Shown here: piece after piece, positions 1 to 8,860 of the stretch
How positions within the stretch are numbered: position 1 is the stretch's first letter
Layout of the letters: the number at the start of each line of letters is the position of its first letter
Origin: Plecoglossus altivelis
Taxonomy: Eukaryota > Chordata > Actinopteri > Osmeriformes > Plecoglossidae
Reading direction: 5' to 3'
NCBI GenBank assembly: GCA_036571765.1
Contig: BROE01000013.1
Location: forward strand, 6,829,008 to 6,893,007
DNA length: 64,000 bases
The notes under the pieces: generated by a model
What the model was told of the DNA's origin: nothing
What the model saw: only the letters and a program-made list of their open reading frames with translations
Databases searched by the model: none
Program-made: the position numbers and the translations under genes

Positions 1-104
1 GAGAGAGAGAGGGAGAGAAAGGGGCAGAGAGAGACAGAGAGAGAGGGAGACAGAGACAGAGAGACAGAGAGAGAGAGAGAGAGAGAGTGAGAGAGAGAGG
101 GAGG

Positions 105-149
<45 letters not shown>

Positions 150-152
150 GAT

Positions 153-187
<35 letters not shown>

Positions 188-206
188 GGGAGGGAGGGAG
201 AGAAAG
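1..206. repeat. GA/GACA microsatellite in FTO intron 4
   Basis: Nearly pure purine run of GA dinucleotides with interspersed GACA units, ending in a clean (GACA)n block near 155-188 and a GGGA tail. It lies inside FTO intron 4, which is cut by the left window edge. Typical fish simple repeat with no sign of function. Confidence 0.95.
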
Positions 207-318
207 TCTGTACAGCATCCTGCTTCTATGGGTCATTTGGGACAGAGCAAAGCAAACACTAAAAACATAGAGTCATAAAGTGTTGCTACCTCCGGACACA
301 GCAGACATCATGTCAATG

Positions 319-358
319 TCTGTGTGTGTGTGTGGGTGTGTGTACGTGTGCGTGCGCC
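319..358. repeat. GT-rich microsatellite just after FTO exon 4
   Basis: Interrupted (GT)n tract about 20 bases from the splice donor of FTO exon 4 (in the intron, on the minus-strand downstream side). Alternating purine-pyrimidine of this kind can adopt Z-DNA. Its closeness to a donor could affect splicing, but that is inference. Confidence 0.9.
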
Positions 359-377
359 CGAGCGTGTCCTTGGGTAC

Positions 378-503
378 CTCTCATGTAGTAGCAGTCTCCA
401 GACTGCAGGGGAAGGGTCAGGCCAGGAGTGTGGATGTCCCAGGCCACCTTCAGACCAATCCTCCAGCAGCCCTTCTCCCCAATGCTCTCCTCTGGGCTCA
501 CAC
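378..503 (-). CDS. fto: FTO exon 4 (RNA m6A/m6Am demethylase, internal exon)
   Basis: Fourth coding exon of FTO, a nuclear Fe(II)/2-oxoglutarate dioxygenase that removes methyl groups from N6-methyladenosine and m6Am in RNA. Read on the minus strand, the exon follows an acceptor ending in GACAG and stops at an AGAG|GTACCC donor. It is 126 nt, starts in phase 1 and joins exon 3 (which ends with one spare G) in frame. The translation includes GLKVAWDIHTPGLTLPLQ followed by SGDCYYM, matching the mammalian GFKISWDIETPGLAIPL and GDCYFM segment of the double-stranded beta-helix core. The acidic start (SPEES) matches the variable acidic stretch of mammalian FTO. The exon ends slightly earlier than the mammalian LDD after the CYFM motif. 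The joined reading frame continues left of the window. Confidence 0.93.
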
Positions 504-1860
504 CTGTCAATCACACACAGCCACACCTCCATGGGTCACCTTGCCGTCAGCATCACTGAACATCGCATTTTACACTGGCATATGAGTTGTGACAAGCTGT
601 TATACTAGAGAGCACAAACTGGTACCGGCGTAGCTTTGGTCGACGTTCAAACATGGAGGGTACTTCTATAAAAAGCTTTGGATGTTTGGTGATGTGTGTG
701 AGACAGCGTGATTCAGGTCGTCTGACCCGGTCGTCTTCCAGTCTTGCTCCGCCTCCCCCATGCTCCCTAGCTCCCTGTCTGAAGGTACTATGAGCCAAAT
801 GCTGGCCAACACCCTTCATCTCAATCAATACTAACGTCTTCACGGCCTTCTCCTCCCCCCCACGTCTGCCTTTTTCTTTGCTCAGCACCGATAAATAGTA
901 ACTTCATTTCCCGCCAGTGCTTTGTGAGAGAGCCGCTAATGACAGCTCCCCCCCCCCCCCCCCCCCTCCCCCGAGGCCCCCTCAGAGAGGAGGAGGGCTT
1001 TCAGCCGGGCGGCAAGATGCCCCTCCTCCACGGCGGACTCTTCCAGAAACACGAACGCGCCGGCCGACTCCGTGATAGAGAGCGCGGCAAGGGACGTGGT
1101 GTCAGGTGCGGCAGGGCTGTTCAGACACGAGAGGGCCTGTTGAGGGAAGACAGGCAGCCATGCGAACACGCTCGCACGGTCATCCTACGACGGCGACACG
1201 CCTGGAACAGGTCAAGGTCGACGGTTCGACCGCAGATTCGAAAAAGCGCGGCTGCCTGAGCGCGGAATAATATAGAAATCCCCCCTCCCCCCTGCCCCCC
1301 GGACCCTCCCTCATAAAAAGAACATTCCACACTGCAACACTTCCACTTTGCTCCATTCTGGGAGTCCTCACAAGGATGGGGTCGGAGCGAAGGCAGCGTT
1401 TGCGGCCTAGCGCTGAGGGGTTGACTGCTGTGAAAGTCCAGGCTCTGGGTTTCTCCTTCTGAAGTGGGAGGCGATGGGGTCAGCGGGGCCTGCAAAGACG
1501 CAGCTGCAGTTCCCCCCCCCCCCCCCCCGACCGCCGAGGCTTGCCGTTTGAAGCCGTCGTTCCCGGGGTCAAGGTTCAAAACGGGTCGGAACAAATCATC
1601 TCAGCAGACCTTCTAAAGCAGGTGGTTCTGTTTAGAACCTAAACCCTTCTGAGAAGGACCACGTCGGCTGGAGAAATAGGAGCGTTGGTTGGGCCGGAGG
1701 TGTTTTAGCCAACGAATAACAACACATCGAATGATGTACTTTTTTACCTGCTCTTGCCATTTGTACACAGTCATTAAGCAATGACTGTTCTTGACTTAAC
1801 ATCCATAAACGCTACGGCACGACCCTTGAGGAACAGACAAAACACCAATTAAGTGTATTA

Positions 1861-1908
1861 TCTAGGAGCAGTGCTGTCTACGAGCAGTGCTGTCTAGGAG
1901 CAGTTCTC
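1861..1908. repeat. 16-bp tandem repeat, three copies
   Basis: Three consecutive imperfect copies of a 16-bp unit beginning TCTAGGAGCAGTGCTG, each differing by one or two bases. It is short, inside FTO intron 3, with no visible role. Confidence 0.85.
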
Positions 1909-2013
1909 CAACGAGCCCTTCATTTCTCCATATCAGATAATTACACATTGATCATTTCTAGGGGGCGGAGGAGTTAGATGAGATGAGCTGTGATAAGGTC
2001 TGTTTATTGAAGT

Positions 2014-2097
2014 GAGCGTGCGTACGTGTGCGTGTGTGTGTGTGTATGCGCGTGTCCTTACGCATGTACGCACAGGCTTGCGCGTGCATGTGCGTGT
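2014..2097. repeat. GT/GC-rich imperfect microsatellite in FTO intron 3
   Basis: Alternating purine-pyrimidine tract with mixed GTGCGT, GTGTGT and GCGCGT units, a candidate Z-DNA former. It is intronic. Confidence 0.85.
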
Positions 2098-2457
2098 AAT
2101 GCTAGTCCCCCTGTCTCTGGGATCTGCCTCGTAGCGCTGGTGATAAGCCAGGCCCCATCAGAAACAGAGCCTGTGATGACATTTGATAAAGCCTTGACAC
2201 TATCGGGCAGACAGATCTTCTGGCTGGCCAACCGGAGGCCTCGTCTGAGACGCTAGCTTCCCTGTCACTCCTCTGATCCGCCACAGAGACGCACAGATAA
2301 ACTCCAGACCATATTACAATGACAGAGATAAGTGATACTTTTCTGGGAACATGACACAGAATATATAGGTTGCGGGGAGGGGGGGGGGGCTCTTCGTTTG
2401 GAGAAAATGTAAGCGTTTGAAACCTTGTTTTGTTCTGACGTGAACTTTGACCCTCAC

Positions 2458-3553
2458 CTTTGTTGTCGTGGCAGCTGTAGCTGTACACAGCCACGGGAGA
2501 CCTGGTGACCAGGTTCTCGTCGTGATGCCACCCCACCGCCATCTTGCCCATCCCATAGTATGGCTCTTCCTTTAGCTGGCTCATGGCAGATGGGTCCATG
2601 TAGTTGAGCAAGGTGACGTTGAAGTGGGCAGGGCCAGGACCCGGTGTTGGAGGGGAACCAGAACAACCCTGGCCACTGTGCTGCTCCTCCTCATCTTGGA
2701 TATGGTAGCCAGAGAGACTGTGCTTCAGTTCTGCCACAGGTTTCTCCCGGCATCCCAACATTGGCCCCTCTGCCTCTGTGTCCTTGCCTGATGCAGGGTT
2801 TGAACCTGTGTGTTTTCCTTCGCTGTGTGGATGTGACCCTGTGACCCCAAGCTTGCTCGGCCTGGCCTCCAGGTCTCCTTCATCGCTGTGTTTGGACTCC
2901 GCTTCCCAGTCCGCCTCATGCTTAGACCCGGAGCAGCCCTCATCGCTGTGCCGAGACTCAACATCCCACTCCTCGCTGTGTTTGGACTCGGTGTCTCCCT
3001 CTTCGCTTTGCTTGGACTCCGAGTCGCCCCCGTCAGTGTTTTTGGACTCGTCGCTCTGTCGGGACTCCTTGTCATCGTCCTCGCTCAGTTTGGCTTCGCT
3101 GTCCGCTTCTTTTCTGTATTGCGTGAAGGCGTCACCCTCTTTCCTCTGCCCCACGTCGGAAGAGAAGAAGCGGTTAAGCTCCCAGAGTGCCTTGCAGGCG
3201 GCCCTCAAGTCAGCGTCGCAGCAAGACTGACCGTCCACCCCTACCGTCCCGGCGACGCCACCGCCGTCGCCTCCGCCGTCGCCTCCGCCGTTGCCTCCGC
3301 CGCCCTCCTGGTCCTCGCTGTGCCAAGGGATGGCGAAGAGACGCGTGTCCAGGTAGCGGTAGGTGGTGCCCGGCTGACCTAGCAAGGCCCGGGAGACTGC
3401 AGTCAGGACGTCACGGTCCCGGACCCGGACGAGGTCTCTAAGGAGGCAGCCCCTCCGCCTCAGGGTGAGGAAGGCAGTCTGGACCCGACTGTGGAGCTCG
3501 GTGGGCAGGGAGCAGGACTGCCGCACCACCAGGCCCGAGTAGCTGGACTCCCA
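2458..3553 (-). CDS. fto: FTO exon 3 with expanded loop (RNA demethylase, catalytic N-terminal domain)
   Basis: Main exon of FTO, read on the minus strand between an acceptor ending in GTTCCCCAG and an AAAG|GTGAGG donor: 1096 nt, 365 codons plus one base. The start aligns with mammalian FTO from the Trp after exon 2: LPTELHSRVQTAFLTL, then GCLLRDLVRV, then VSRALLGQPGTTYRYLDTRLF. Known FTO substrate contacts (Arg96, Tyr106 and Tyr108 in human) are present as the SR and YRY residues. Near the exon end NVTLLNYMDP carries the Asn that contacts 2-oxoglutarate, and WHHDEN (about 2513-2530) supplies the iron-binding His and Asp and the adjacent Glu. Between CDADLRAACKALWELN and NVTLLN, mammals have a loop of roughly 60-70 residues. 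Here there are about 180, rich in Ser, Glu and Asp, and a poly-Gly tract precedes it. The frame stays open throughout, which argues for a working gene. Confidence 0.96.
2834..3073 (-). repeat. fto: In-frame acidic decapeptide repeat inside FTO exon 3
   Basis: About eight consecutive 10-residue units (30 bp each), best seen in forms such as KHSEEWDVES, RHSDEGCSGS and KHSDEGDLEA. The consensus is roughly [K/R]-H-S-[D/E]-E-G-D-x-E-S. The outer units are degenerate and the central ones best conserved. It falls in the FTO loop that is disordered in mammalian crystal structures. All units keep the frame, consistent with growth as a coding minisatellite. The Ser-Asp/Glu-Glu pattern resembles casein kinase 2 acceptor sites, which is inference. 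Confidence 0.88.
3257..3304 (-). repeat. fto: Poly-glycine (GGN) tract inside FTO exon 3
   Basis: Sixteen residues of Gly with occasional Asn or Asp, encoded by a GCC/GTC-rich tract on the + strand. It sits between the IPWHSED strand end and the CDADLRAAC helix of FTO, where mammals have a short linker. It is a coding trinucleotide-type repeat and is likely length-variable. Confidence 0.9.
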
Positions 3554-3717
3554 CTGGGGAACACACCAGAACACAGCGGTCACATTGCCGTCCCTACATC
3601 AAACTAAGATGGTCGATCGCCTCATTTAGGACCGACGGCGTCTGGAGTGGACAAAAGGAAACTAGACTTGGTCTGCAGCAGGTCTAGACTGCATCTGAGG
3701 GGTTAGGGTTAGCTCAC

Positions 3718-3795
3718 CAGCTGCTGGAAGCCGTGGTCTCCAGGCCCCAGGAAGGGAATCTTCTGGTCTCCCAACTCCTGTATCAGCCTGCGCCT
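3718..3795 (-). CDS. fto: FTO exon 2
   Basis: Small 78-nt phase-0 exon on the minus strand, bounded by acceptor TCTCTCCCAG and donor CTG|GTGAGC. It encodes 26 residues beginning RRRLIQELGDQKIPFLGPGD and ending HGFQQL. This aligns with mammalian [25 protein letters not shown] at the FTO N-terminus. It splices in frame across a 164-bp intron (3554-3717) to exon 3, which begins with Trp. One extra Leu before the Trp is the only junction difference. The preceding exon 1 is not identified. Confidence 0.93.
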
Positions 3796-5083
3796 CTGGG
3801 AGAGACAAGACAGCAGAGCAACCAGGTAAGCACAGGGAAAAACAACACAGTTTTCCTGTTCTTGGACTTTAGTGAGAGGTGTCTCTGATGAATGATAAGG
3901 GTGTTAGGGGGAGTGAGAGAAAGGACATAGAAACCCCAGCACAGGGAGAGAGTTCTCAGTTGATATAACCTTCACAGTCTCTCGATGACTCCCATAGTCC
4001 TTCACTGTCGTCTCGCATTTTTATGATTTTTTTGGGAGCATAAGCAGCGGTTGCGGCTTCGCCGTTCCTTTTTCCACAACCGTTATAGAAAGAGGGTATG
4101 CCCGCCGTAGCCCATGATACATGCCGGTGCCCGGTCCAGGTGCCGTCATCCTCTCCCAAGATATAAAAAAACTACGTTCGTTTATCCAACCTGGTGGGAT
4201 CTGTGATACAGACAGATTCAAGCAGACCCTCATTCATCTGGGCCGCATTCCATTCCGACCTGTAAATCCAACGGCAACCAGCCATAAAAGAAACGCATTT
4301 GTGAGTAATACCTTCTATAAATAAAGTTTTCAACGAGCTGAGTGGCATCATCTTCATGACTACCTTCTTTTCTCTTCGCTTCTGCGACTTTGTCGGGTTT
4401 CTCCTATGGTTATGTTATTTGCTTAAACTTTCCACCCTAATTATTTCTTCGTCTCCCCTCCCCTCCCTTCCTACTTTCCATATTTCCGCTCTGCGGTTTT
4501 CCGGGTCTGCGCCTCTCTCCGCCGCTCCCACACCACCACCGTTACCCTCATCCCAGAGCCCCCTGCACCTCCATCTCAGAAGCACAAGGTTCCACACTCC
4601 ACAGAGAGGGGACATGGGAAGTCAGGGAGGGGCTGACTCAAAAGTCCGTGTCTGGTCCCTGGGAGGGGGCACGAGGGAGGGGGCACGAGGGAGGGGGCAC
4701 GAGGGAGGGGGCACGAGGGAGGGGGCACGAGGGAGGGTTTTAAGGTGAGCAAGTGCGCTTGTATATATTTTCCCAGACATTTACTACACACGTGTGGCAT
4801 TTCCACCACCCTAATAACGCCAGAGACCTCATACAGGACGATGGGGAGGGAGGGAGGGAAACGAACTGCCAAAATATGTCCTGACTTTTGGAGTCAAAAT
4901 ATGTCCTGTTAATAACATTAAAGTAAACGCTTGGTTAAAAAAAAATAAAAACACACAAAAAACAGGAAGAAAAGCAAAAACTACACAGAGGAGAGGAGAG
5001 GTGCATTGTGGGGAGTAACAGGGAAGCAGGCTTCTGATGTGAGCAGCCGCGGGGCTTCACCCTCAGGGACGTGCAGCTTTACA

Positions 5084-5084
<1 letters not shown>
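3796..5084. other. Start of FTO intron 1 with a GC-rich patch
   Basis: Non-coding DNA upstream of FTO exon 2. A locally GC-rich, CpG-containing patch lies at about 4480-4620, and a G-rich minisatellite follows. I looked on the minus strand for a short basic FTO exon 1 (Met-Lys-Arg start) ending at a donor and found none. I therefore treat this as intron 1 rather than the promoter, but cannot exclude a divergent exon 1. Confidence 0.5.
4661..4737. repeat. 14-bp G-rich minisatellite, five copies
   Basis: Five nearly perfect copies of a 14-bp unit containing GGGGGCACGAGGGA, with the CACGAG core recurring at 4670, 4684, 4698, 4712 and 4726. Runs of three to five G in every unit make the + strand a candidate G-quadruplex former. 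Confidence 0.93.

Positions 5085-5141
<57 letters not shown>
5085..5141. repeat. 57-base G homopolymer
   Basis: Uninterrupted run of 57 G. Long poly(dG) tracts are far rarer in vertebrates than poly(dA) and are prone to assembly or polishing error, so the exact length should not be trusted. Confidence 0.95.
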
Positions 5142-5142
<1 letters not shown>

Positions 5143-5413
5143 AAGCTACACCACACAACACCTGCTGCAACTTTCTTTACAGGCTGCGCAGGAGTGGACG
5201 GCCCCTCCTAACTTATTCTATTTAGAGTGGAACAAACAAAAAGCAAGAAAAAGCAGGCCCCAGACAGTTGGAATCTACAAAACAAAACAACATGCAGTAT
5301 TCATGGCCAGCCTCTGTTCAAAGAGCCAAGAGGAAGAACGAAGGAAAACTGACAACCTGACACACATTCACTGGTGTCAAATTCCAGCTCATGGCTGAAG
5401 CGCAGCCTGGGGT

Positions 5414-5459
5414 GGTGTGTGTGTCTGTGTGTGTCTGTGTGTGTATGTATGTATGTATA
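5414..5459. repeat. GT/GTAT microsatellite
   Basis: Interrupted (GT)n followed by (GTAT)n. Confidence 0.9.
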
Positions 5460-6260
5460 GGACCTGCTGTGTGTTTGCATGTATGTGCAATGTGTGCGTA
5501 GTCTATACTGTTCACGTAAGCACAAGTGTGTGTATTTGAACGTGCGCGCAAGCCTGGTTGATAGGCCATTGCCAACTTGACCAAAGCTCACAAGCTCCTG
5601 GTGTGTGATGTGAACACCAAAACACACACAGACGGACGTAGACACACACACACACGCAGCTGGGCCGGATGGTGCGTTGCCTTTGCTAGGATCGCACACC
5701 AGCGGGCTGTCACGCACATGTCAAATACATCAGGACACTCACAAATTCCACTCCCCCCCCCCCAAAAAAAAAGGAAAATTGGGGGAAGACAAGCTTGGCC
5801 CTATGAAGCAGATGGACTTGTTCTCTATCAGAGCCCAGGGAAGATTCCTGAAAGAGAATAGAGAGCAATAAGAGAGAGAGATGGAGAGAGATACTGGGAC
5901 AACTCAGACACATACCAAGACGACAAATGGGATGACAGAAGGATAAAAAGAAAGAGACAATAAGGAAGAGGAGACAAGAAAACAACCAGGCAGAAGGGGG
6001 GGGGGAAGGGGCCTGCTTTTCCTCTCAGACCGGAGAAAACGGGATTACCAATCCCATAATAGCACGGATACCGTGGTGAAACCGTGCCAGCTGTCTGCGC
6101 TGAGTGATATATCTGATGTTGTTTTTAATCTCCCTCTCTTGATGGAATTATTCCCTCGGCCAGACTGTTCATCATCCAAAACATATTAGTGCAAACAGGA
6201 CTCTATAGGAGGAAGGCTCTGTTCTCTGAACATATGACGGAAATCAAACAGGAGGAGGGT

Positions 6261-6394
6261 GTTCTCTCCCTCTCCCCCTCCTTCTCTCTCCCTCTCCCTC
6301 TCCCCCTGTCCCTCTCTCTCTCTCTCTAACTCTCCCTCTCCAGCTCCCTCTCTCTCCCTCTCGCTCTCTCTCTCTCTCTCTCCCTCTCTCTCTC
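6261..6394. repeat. CT-rich polypyrimidine tract
   Basis: About 134 bases almost wholly of C and T, mostly CT dinucleotides and CCCTCT units. Such tracts can form triplex (H-DNA). Confidence 0.9.
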
Positions 6395-7351
6395 CAGTGA
6401 CACTTTAATGACCACCTTCAAAGCGCTGTGTGGAGAGTAGATTAATGTCCAGAGCTTAGATCACAATGGCTCCAAATAACTTCCAGTGTGTCTGAGCCTC
6501 TACTACATTAGAATCCCAGCTGGGTAGCGGAGCAAAAAGCCTTTCCTCTGAGGAGGAAAACGTCTGTTTGCAGCATCGGCTCAATGTATATGTTTGTGAT
6601 TATTATAAGGCCTTATTGTATAAAAGGGTTCTAATTGGGCTGGTTAGCTCTGCCCTTTGGAGTTGGATTCAATGGAGTTGTCCTCCATGCGCTAGAGGGC
6701 ACTATGGTTGATGTAACGCCTTTCATAAACACAGAGACTGCTTGTGTATTGACACAGGGCCTACCCATTGTCAAAGCCTGGGCCAAAGCGAGCTTTTCCC
6801 AGACCCAGTTTTCCCAGCCTGCCAGCCTAGCCCTCAAACCCAGCTCCAGGACTGACGCATTGAGAGGCAGCAGTCTAATAGAGCTCCCTGTTTAGAAAGC
6901 AAACTATTGGTGCTTGTGTGACACCGATTCAAGAACTGGCCTCCGCCTGCAAAAGTGACGGTGAATCAAATATTTTGACAAGTCGTCTGTAAAACATCGG
7001 CCTCAAACAGGGTGACTAGACAGGACATCAAACGTGCTTCCGTCCACTTTCATTTGGCACGCCGGCGCGGAATGTAGGGAGCCGGTGCGGGGCGGCCCAG
7101 GAGAGGGAGGGTGGCAGGAAAGGCATGGGGAGCCCACCCGGGGGTGTGGAGGGGGACCCAACAGGCGGGCCTCACACCTGGGTAAACAGGCTGGCTGTGA
7201 TGAGCAGCCTGACCCCCCCCTCTCCCTCTTCCTCCCTCCTCCACCATCTCCCTCCTCCCCTCCACCACCAACTTACAGGGTGTAGCTCATGCACGGGGCA
7301 TGTCTCTGACTGCCTCGAACCACGGTGAGATTACACAGCAGGTAGGTGCAA

Positions 7352-7355
<4 letters not shown>

Positions 7356-7387
<32 letters not shown>

Positions 7388-7400
7388 ACACACACACACA
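7356..7400. repeat. CA microsatellite
   Basis: (CA)n interrupted once by CGTA. Confidence 0.95.
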
Positions 7401-7742
7401 CTGACCTGCCTTCCTCACATCAAACCAGCATCAGCCCGGGCACGGTCATTTGGTCGGTTTTAACTTTTAAGCCCCGAGGGCTTTTAATGCGAGCCACCTC
7501 AGCCCTAACAGGCAGAGGAGCAAAACTTTAACCAGCTTTCACAGGGGCTTCGCTACATTAGCCATCTGTTTGTGACACTTTGCAGCCTGATCCACTTGAG
7601 GAATACAGGCCTGCATTACTGGGAGGTGGAAAGGTTAGGCCAGTCATAGGGAAAACGGGAGTGATAGGTGACTGAACACTGCGTTCAATAGCTAACCGAT
7701 TGAAGACCCTCCGGATGCTCCAGGGAACAAGGACAGCAGTAA

Positions 7743-8260
7743 CGAACACACACATTGACACGCACACACGCTACTGCATATTCATCAGTGTGAGAACTGC
7801 CCCGTACCATCTAGTCAGCTATCCTAAACGTTATTATGTCATCGTGGTGACAGTAGAATCATTTGTCAATATCGACCAAACTGAAAGGGAAGAGGCCTAG
7901 GTACGTACTCACACACACACACACACAACACACACACACATCTCTTTTCTGGTCAAGTCCGCTCACGTAGACGATGAGAAATGGCCAAGAGGCCGACGCT
8001 CTTTCACTAATTGTTGTTTCGGGCTGAAGGGGACATTGTTCATTTCACTTAACAGCAGGTCAGGGGAAGCAGGAGTCATCAATACTGGGGTGTGTCCATC
8101 CATCTAGCTGAACACGGGGCCAGTCGTTTAAGGGCCCGGCAACCTGGCAGGCCCTCCACGCCCTATTTGGGATACTCATCTAATCACATTACCAGCACTG
8201 CAGGGTCATCACACACACTCATTAATTAGCCTCTCTCATCAGACAAACACACACACACAC
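7743..8260. repeat. Copy 1 of a ~515-bp duplicated block flanking an assembly gap
   Basis: This block, including the distinctive string GCATATTCATCAGTGTGAGA and the later GGTGTGTCCATCCATCTAGC, recurs about 600 bases further on after the N gap. It begins in a short CA tract and ends in another. No coding potential. The second half (about 8110-8230) resembles a conserved non-coding segment, with ATTAATTAG. Confidence 0.93.
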
Positions 8261-8332
8261 NNNNNNNNNNNNNNNNNNNNNNNNNNNNNNNNNNNNNNNN
8301 NNNNNNNNNNNNNNNNNNNNNNNNNNNNNNNN
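8261..8332. other. Assembly gap (72 N)
   Basis: Run of 72 N between two CA-repeat ends. The size is not one of the usual fixed placeholders, so it may be an estimated gap. Both flanks are copies of the same sequence, so the true gap may be zero or negative. Confidence 0.98.
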
Positions 8333-8344
8333 ACATGCATGCAC

Positions 8345-8860
8345 ACGAACACACACATTGACAGACGCACACACGCTACTGCATATTCATCAGTGTGAGA
8401 ACTGCCCCGTACCATCTAGTCAGCTATCCTAAACGTTATTATGTCATCGTGGTGACAGTAGAATCATTTGTCAATATCGACCAAACTGAAAGGGAAGAGG
8501 CCTAAGGTACTACTCACACACACACCACACACACCACACACACACATCTCTTTTCTGGTCAAGTCCGCTCACGTAGACGATGAGAAATGGCCAAGAGGCC
8601 GACGCTCTTTCACTAATTGTTGTTTCGGGCTGAAGGGGACATTGTTCATTTCACTTAACAGCAGGTCAGGGGAAGCAGGAGTCATCAATACTGGGGTGTG
8701 TCCATCCATCTAGCTGAACACGGGGCCAGTCGTTAAGCCGGCAACCTGGCAGCCCTCCACGCCCTAATTTTGGATACTCAATCTAAACACATTACAGACG
8801 CATGGTCATCACACACACTCATTAATTAGCCTCTCTCATCAGACAAACACACACACACAC
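8345..8860. repeat. Copy 2 of the duplicated block, rich in small indels
   Basis: Near-identical to 7743-8260 for its first ~390 bases. Towards the end (about 8730-8810) it differs by many single-base losses and gains, for example at the CGTTAAGCCGG and CCCTAATTTTGG strings. This pattern looks like unpolished long-read sequence rather than biological divergence. Confidence 0.92.

Larger units (their letters stand above)
504..2457 (-). other. fto: FTO intron 3
   Basis: Intron between FTO exons 3 and 4, starting with GTGAGG on the minus strand and ending with an acceptor before 503. It holds a 19-base C run (948-966), a 16-base C run near 1513, a GT/GC-rich tract (2014-2097) and a threefold 16-bp repeat (1861-1908). 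A CpG-rich patch runs from about 1000 to 1260. I see no exon in it. Open frames here (for example minus 1121-1594) are low-complexity and match nothing I recognise. Confidence 0.85.
5142..7742. other. Non-coding, repeat-rich stretch
   Basis: Contains a GT/GTAT microsatellite (5414-5459), a C and A homopolymer pair near 5753-5771, a CT tract (6261-6394) and a CA repeat (7356-7400). The unique sequence between 6400 and 7340 shows no exon with splice sites that I can support on either strand. Confidence 0.6.

Noticed and set aside
2787..2803. tRNA B-box-like string (GGTTCAAACCC on minus strand)
   Set aside because: Lies within FTO coding sequence and no cloverleaf arms can be folded around it.
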